A stretch of DNA of 14,720 bases from WFTC01 sp047635955 (GTDB lineage: Bacteria > Patescibacteriota > Gracilibacteria > UBA1369 > 2-02-FULL-48-14). Below the pieces are notes generated by a model. That model worked only from the letters and a program-made list of their open reading frames with translations. It did no database searches and was not told the DNA's origin. The stretch covers positions 1 through 14,720 of the forward strand of contig JBLIGW010000016.1 of NCBI GenBank assembly GCA_047635955.1. Reading direction: 5' to 3'. Below are positions 13,045 to 14,720 of the stretch, in pieces (position 1 is the first letter of the stretch; the number at the start of each line of letters is the position of its first letter). The position numbers and the translations under genes were made by a program.

Positions 13045-13902
13045 TTAAAGATTATGCTGATTTTTCGTTGCAAGAATTGTGTTTTCTAATAGGGCAGCAA
13101 CGGTCATAGGACCAACGCCACCAGGTACAGGAGTCAAAGCTGAAGCGATTTTTTCCACTTTATCAAAATCTACATCTCCACAAAGTTTGCCGTCATCTTT
13201 TCTGTGAATTCCTACGTCAATCACGACAACCCCAGGTTTGATCATCTCAGCTTTTACAAAGCCAGCACGTCCAACTGCAGCAATAATAAGATCTGCTTTT
13301 TTCGTGTGTTCAATCAAATTTTTGGTTCGACTGTGACAAATAGTCACGGTCGCATTTCTATTAAGAAGCATCATAGCAATAGGCTTTCCAACATTTTTAC
13401 TTCGTCCAATTACAACAGCATTCATTCCTTCAAGTTCAATGTCGTAAAACTCAAGTATCCGAGTGATTCCTTTGGGCGTTGCAGGTGATAGGTCTTCAAA
13501 CTCACGACCAAGCGCTGTTTTCCCAAGGTTAACGGCATGGAAGCCATCCACATCTTTTGCTGGCTCAATTGCTTTTACAATTTCATCCTCACTGATGTGT
13601 GGAGGGAGAGGGACTTGAACAATCAATCCATTCACACTTTCGTCTTTATTCAATCTGTCGATTTCAGTTAAAAGTTCTTTTTCACTTATGGTTTCAGGAA
13701 AAACTAGCTTTTCACTCAGCATTCCAACCTTTGCACAGGCTTTTTCTTTGTGTTTCACATAAACAGCACTGGCTGGGTCTTCTCCAACTAAAATAACGAC
13801 CAATTTTGGTCGCACGCCTTTTGAGTTCAGGTTCTCTACATCTTGCTTGATGTCCTCAAGTAGAGAATTCGATACTGTGCGGCCATTAAGTAGGGTCGCC
13901 AT
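13045..13902 (-). CDS. folD: Bifunctional methylenetetrahydrofolate dehydrogenase / cyclohydrolase
   Basis: Converts 5,10-methylene-THF to 10-formyl-THF, the formyl donor for two later purine steps. The 285 residues match the family. Expected catalytic residues are Y48 and K52 (YVKHKEKA), Q96 (VQVPLPP) and D119 (KDVDGFH), each two below the E. coli number. The NAD(P)-binding part has VIGRSKNVGKP (164-174), and the end has TPVPGGVGPMT. The usual PCTPKG reads PATPKG. It is the first gene of the folD-purF-purD operon, with a predicted promoter just upstream. Placement with purF and purD indicates its role here is mainly to feed purine synthesis. Confidence 0.96.
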   Translation of the reverse strand: MATLLNGRTVSNSLLEDIKQDVENLNSKGVRPKLVVILVGEDPASAVYVKHKEKACAKVGMLSEKLVFPETISEKELLTEIDRLNKDESVNGLIVQVPLPPHISEDEIVKAIEPAKDVDGFHAVNLGKTALGREFEDLSPATPKGITRILEFYDIELEGMNAVVIGRSKNVGKPIAMMLLNRNATVTICHSRTKNLIEHTKKADLIIAAVGRAGFVKAEMIKPGVVVIDVGIHRKDDGKLCGDVDFDKVEKIASALTPVPGGVGPMTVAALLENTILATKNQHNL

Positions 13903-13923
13903 TGTGTCGGTTTAAGGGGTTCA

Positions 13924-13952
13924 ATTCTACTGTTTTACTTCTGTAGATGCAA
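13924..13952 (-). promoter_or_regulatory. Predicted promoter of folD-purF-purD
   Basis: On the minus strand TTGCAT (13952-13947), 17 bases and TAGAAT (13929-13924). The same hexamers precede rpmF. Transcription would start near 13917, with a leader of about 14 bases that is too short for a riboswitch; upstream structure would act only on a transcript from tmk. Confidence 0.5.
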
Positions 13953-14013
13953 GAGACCTAATGTTTTTTTCATAGCTAGTTCAAATACAGAAGTATTAGA
14001 GGGCAATTCACTG

Positions 14014-14089
14014 CATAGGAAGCGAGTTGGTAAGGCTCATGAGCCGACCCCGAGTGCTCCTGGAAGCTGAAGTGTGTCTTTATCCTATG
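14014..14089 (-). other. Possible folded RNA element downstream of tmk
   Basis: CATAGGA and TCCTATG (14014-14020 and 14083-14089) pair perfectly over 62 bases. Inside lies the palindrome GGCTCATGAGCC (14034-14045), flanked by GGT and ACC that extend the stem past a small internal loop. On the minus strand the outer 5' arm spans the last codons of tmk. There is no T-run, and it matches no RNA class I know. Confidence 0.25.
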
Positions 14090-14658
14090 TGCAACTGAAG
14101 AACTTTCCAAAGTACTTCGTTCATCTTTTCCACTCCATTCTGAAGAGGGACTACGGTCCAATCATAACGTTCAGCGAGTTCTAGGTGAACTTGGCGAGAG
14201 CGCTTCATGAACTCGTCATTACTTTCATGTAGGTGACCGTCCTCAGCAGCTGCCATGAATCGTTCTCCATCAATCATTATAGCGAGGTCCTCCTTAACTA
14301 GGTGAGTATTCATACTTTCTAGCCAATCCGTTGAGGCTCCTTTCACGGTTCCCCATGCAATTCCAGTTCCAATGTAGTCTTCAGCAATTACAATCTTTCC
14401 TTCCGCTAGCCACTTTTTAAGCGTGGGTTCAAACTGGTAACGATTGAGAGTGAACCACATTTGAAGTTCTTCCTCACTGATGTTCTGAGCGTCACCACTA
14501 CGAAGAAAAGCATTAAGATAAGTTCCTGTTGGTTCAATCTCATAAACAGGGAATTTAACGTAAACTGCGTCATGCCCAGATTCCTTTAACCGTTCCACTA
14601 AACGCAGAGCTTGGGTGGTTTTCCCTATATTGTTGATTCCGTAAAGCGTAATGAGCAT
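14080..14658 (-). CDS. tmk: Thymidylate kinase (dTMP kinase), divergent form
   Basis: Phosphorylates dTMP to dTDP for dTTP synthesis. The 192 residues have the P-loop GINNIGKTTQ (7-16), a KFPVYE segment matching the FPR/FP dTMP-site region, and EDYIGTGIAWG (93-103) where most family members have DRY..S. The lid region near 131-155 lacks the usual RxxR arginine cluster. Tmk usually reads EGxDGxGKTT, so the P-loop is also altered. These are family-level departures, so specificity for dTMP is likely but not proven; another deoxynucleotide kinase is possible. The ATG lies 2 bases after the dut stop, which supports the pyrimidine role. The stop falls 177 bases before the folD start. Confidence 0.82.
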   Translation of the reverse strand: MLITLYGINNIGKTTQALRLVERLKESGHDAVYVKFPVYEIEPTGTYLNAFLRSGDAQNISEEELQMWFTLNRYQFEPTLKKWLAEGKIVIAEDYIGTGIAWGTVKGASTDWLESMNTHLVKEDLAIMIDGERFMAAAEDGHLHESNDEFMKRSRQVHLELAERYDWTVVPLQNGVEKMNEVLWKVLQLHIG

Positions 14659-14660
14659 GT

Positions 14661-14720
14661 CTAGTTTTTATCTGTTGATCCAAATCCACCACGCGTTTCA
14701 TTGTCCATTGCGTCTACCTC
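14661..14720 (-). CDS. dut: dUTP diphosphatase, 3' end only
   Basis: Only the last 19 codons and the TAG stop are in the window, reading EVDAMDNETRGGFGSTDKN. The GGFGST block is motif V, the flexible C-terminal arm that closes over the nucleotide in trimeric dUTPases, and the preceding acidic stretch is also typical. Dut hydrolyses dUTP to dUMP, precursor of dTMP. The usual motif is RGxGGFGSTG; here it is RGGFGSTD, two residues shorter. The stop is 2 bases from the tmk start, indicating a dut-tmk operon. The call rests on a short peptide and the tmk neighbour. Confidence 0.75.
   Translation of the reverse strand, partial: EVDAMDNETRGGFGSTDKN

Noticed and set aside
13903..14079. ZTP (pfl) or folate riboswitch upstream of folD
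   Set aside because: ZTP riboswitches often precede folD, so I looked for their conserved 3' CCGCC-type core and did not find it; the predicted folD promoter also lies downstream of the structured part.
14014..14089. SRP RNA or an unusual tRNA
   Set aside because: The SRP apical motif (GGAA tetraloop with AGCAG side) is absent, and there is no T loop or CCA for a tRNA.
1..14720. Recoded TGA (glycine) as in Gracilibacteria or Absconditabacteria
   Set aside because: All conserved proteins are full length with no internal TGA, and the fur-like and maf genes end properly at TGA.
1..14720. CRISPR array, insertion sequence, phage or toxin-antitoxin pair
   Set aside because: No spaced direct repeats, transposase or integrase, or recognised toxin fold was seen; the only repeats are the two tRNA genes and lysine-rich coding repeats.

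Overview
The window looks like ordinary chromosomal DNA from a member of the Candidate Phyla Radiation (Patescibacteria), possibly one of the better-equipped lineages such as Peregrinibacteria. This placement is an inference. It rests on the C39-like exported protein with the SQAP...EEA pattern, the small lysine-tailed proteins, the atypical EDY-type thymidylate kinase, compact spacing and scarce Shine-Dalgarno sequences. The standard code fits: the conserved genes contain no internal TGA, and two genes (fur-like and maf) end in TGA.

Layout. Positions 1-1837 (+) hold yceD (cut by the left edge), rpmF, nusB and rnc, a ribosome and rRNA-processing cluster. Positions 1852-5110 (-) hold iscS, an IscU/NifU-type scaffold and an RNA m5C methyltransferase, packed as one operon. 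A divergent Fur-family regulator follows at 5208-5591 (+). A CAU-anticodon tRNA (5627-5703) and tRNA-Ala(GGC) (7380-7456), both on +, flank an unrecognised two-gene operon on - (7306 to 5804). Next on + come a four-helix membrane protein (7575-7964) and an anchored C39-peptidase-like protein without its catalytic cysteine (8010-8729). That gene converges on and overlaps rpsT (8716-9066, -). Then come maf and a YtxH-like protein with a histone-H1-like tail (9141-10243, +). Positions 10240-13902 (-) carry a folD-purF-purD operon, and dut (3' end only) and tmk lie at 14080-14720 (-).

How the genes work together. IscS and the scaffold build Fe-S clusters, and PurF keeps the four cysteines expected to bind a cluster. 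PurF and PurD carry out the first two purine steps, and FolD supplies one-carbon units. Dut and Tmk serve dTTP synthesis.

Regulation. Many promoters can be read, several with a TAGAAT -10 box, and they predict very short mRNA leaders. Two candidate operators stand out: CAATA-N5-TATTG between iscS and fur, and an 18-bp palindrome before the membrane protein gene. An intrinsic terminator for rpsT lies inside the opposing coding sequence.

No gap exceeds 300 bases. The longest are 13903-14079 (folD promoter and a possible folded RNA), 7457-7574 (a weak terminator, a promoter and a palindrome) and 5704-5803 (nothing recognised). I saw no CRISPR array, insertion sequence or phage gene.
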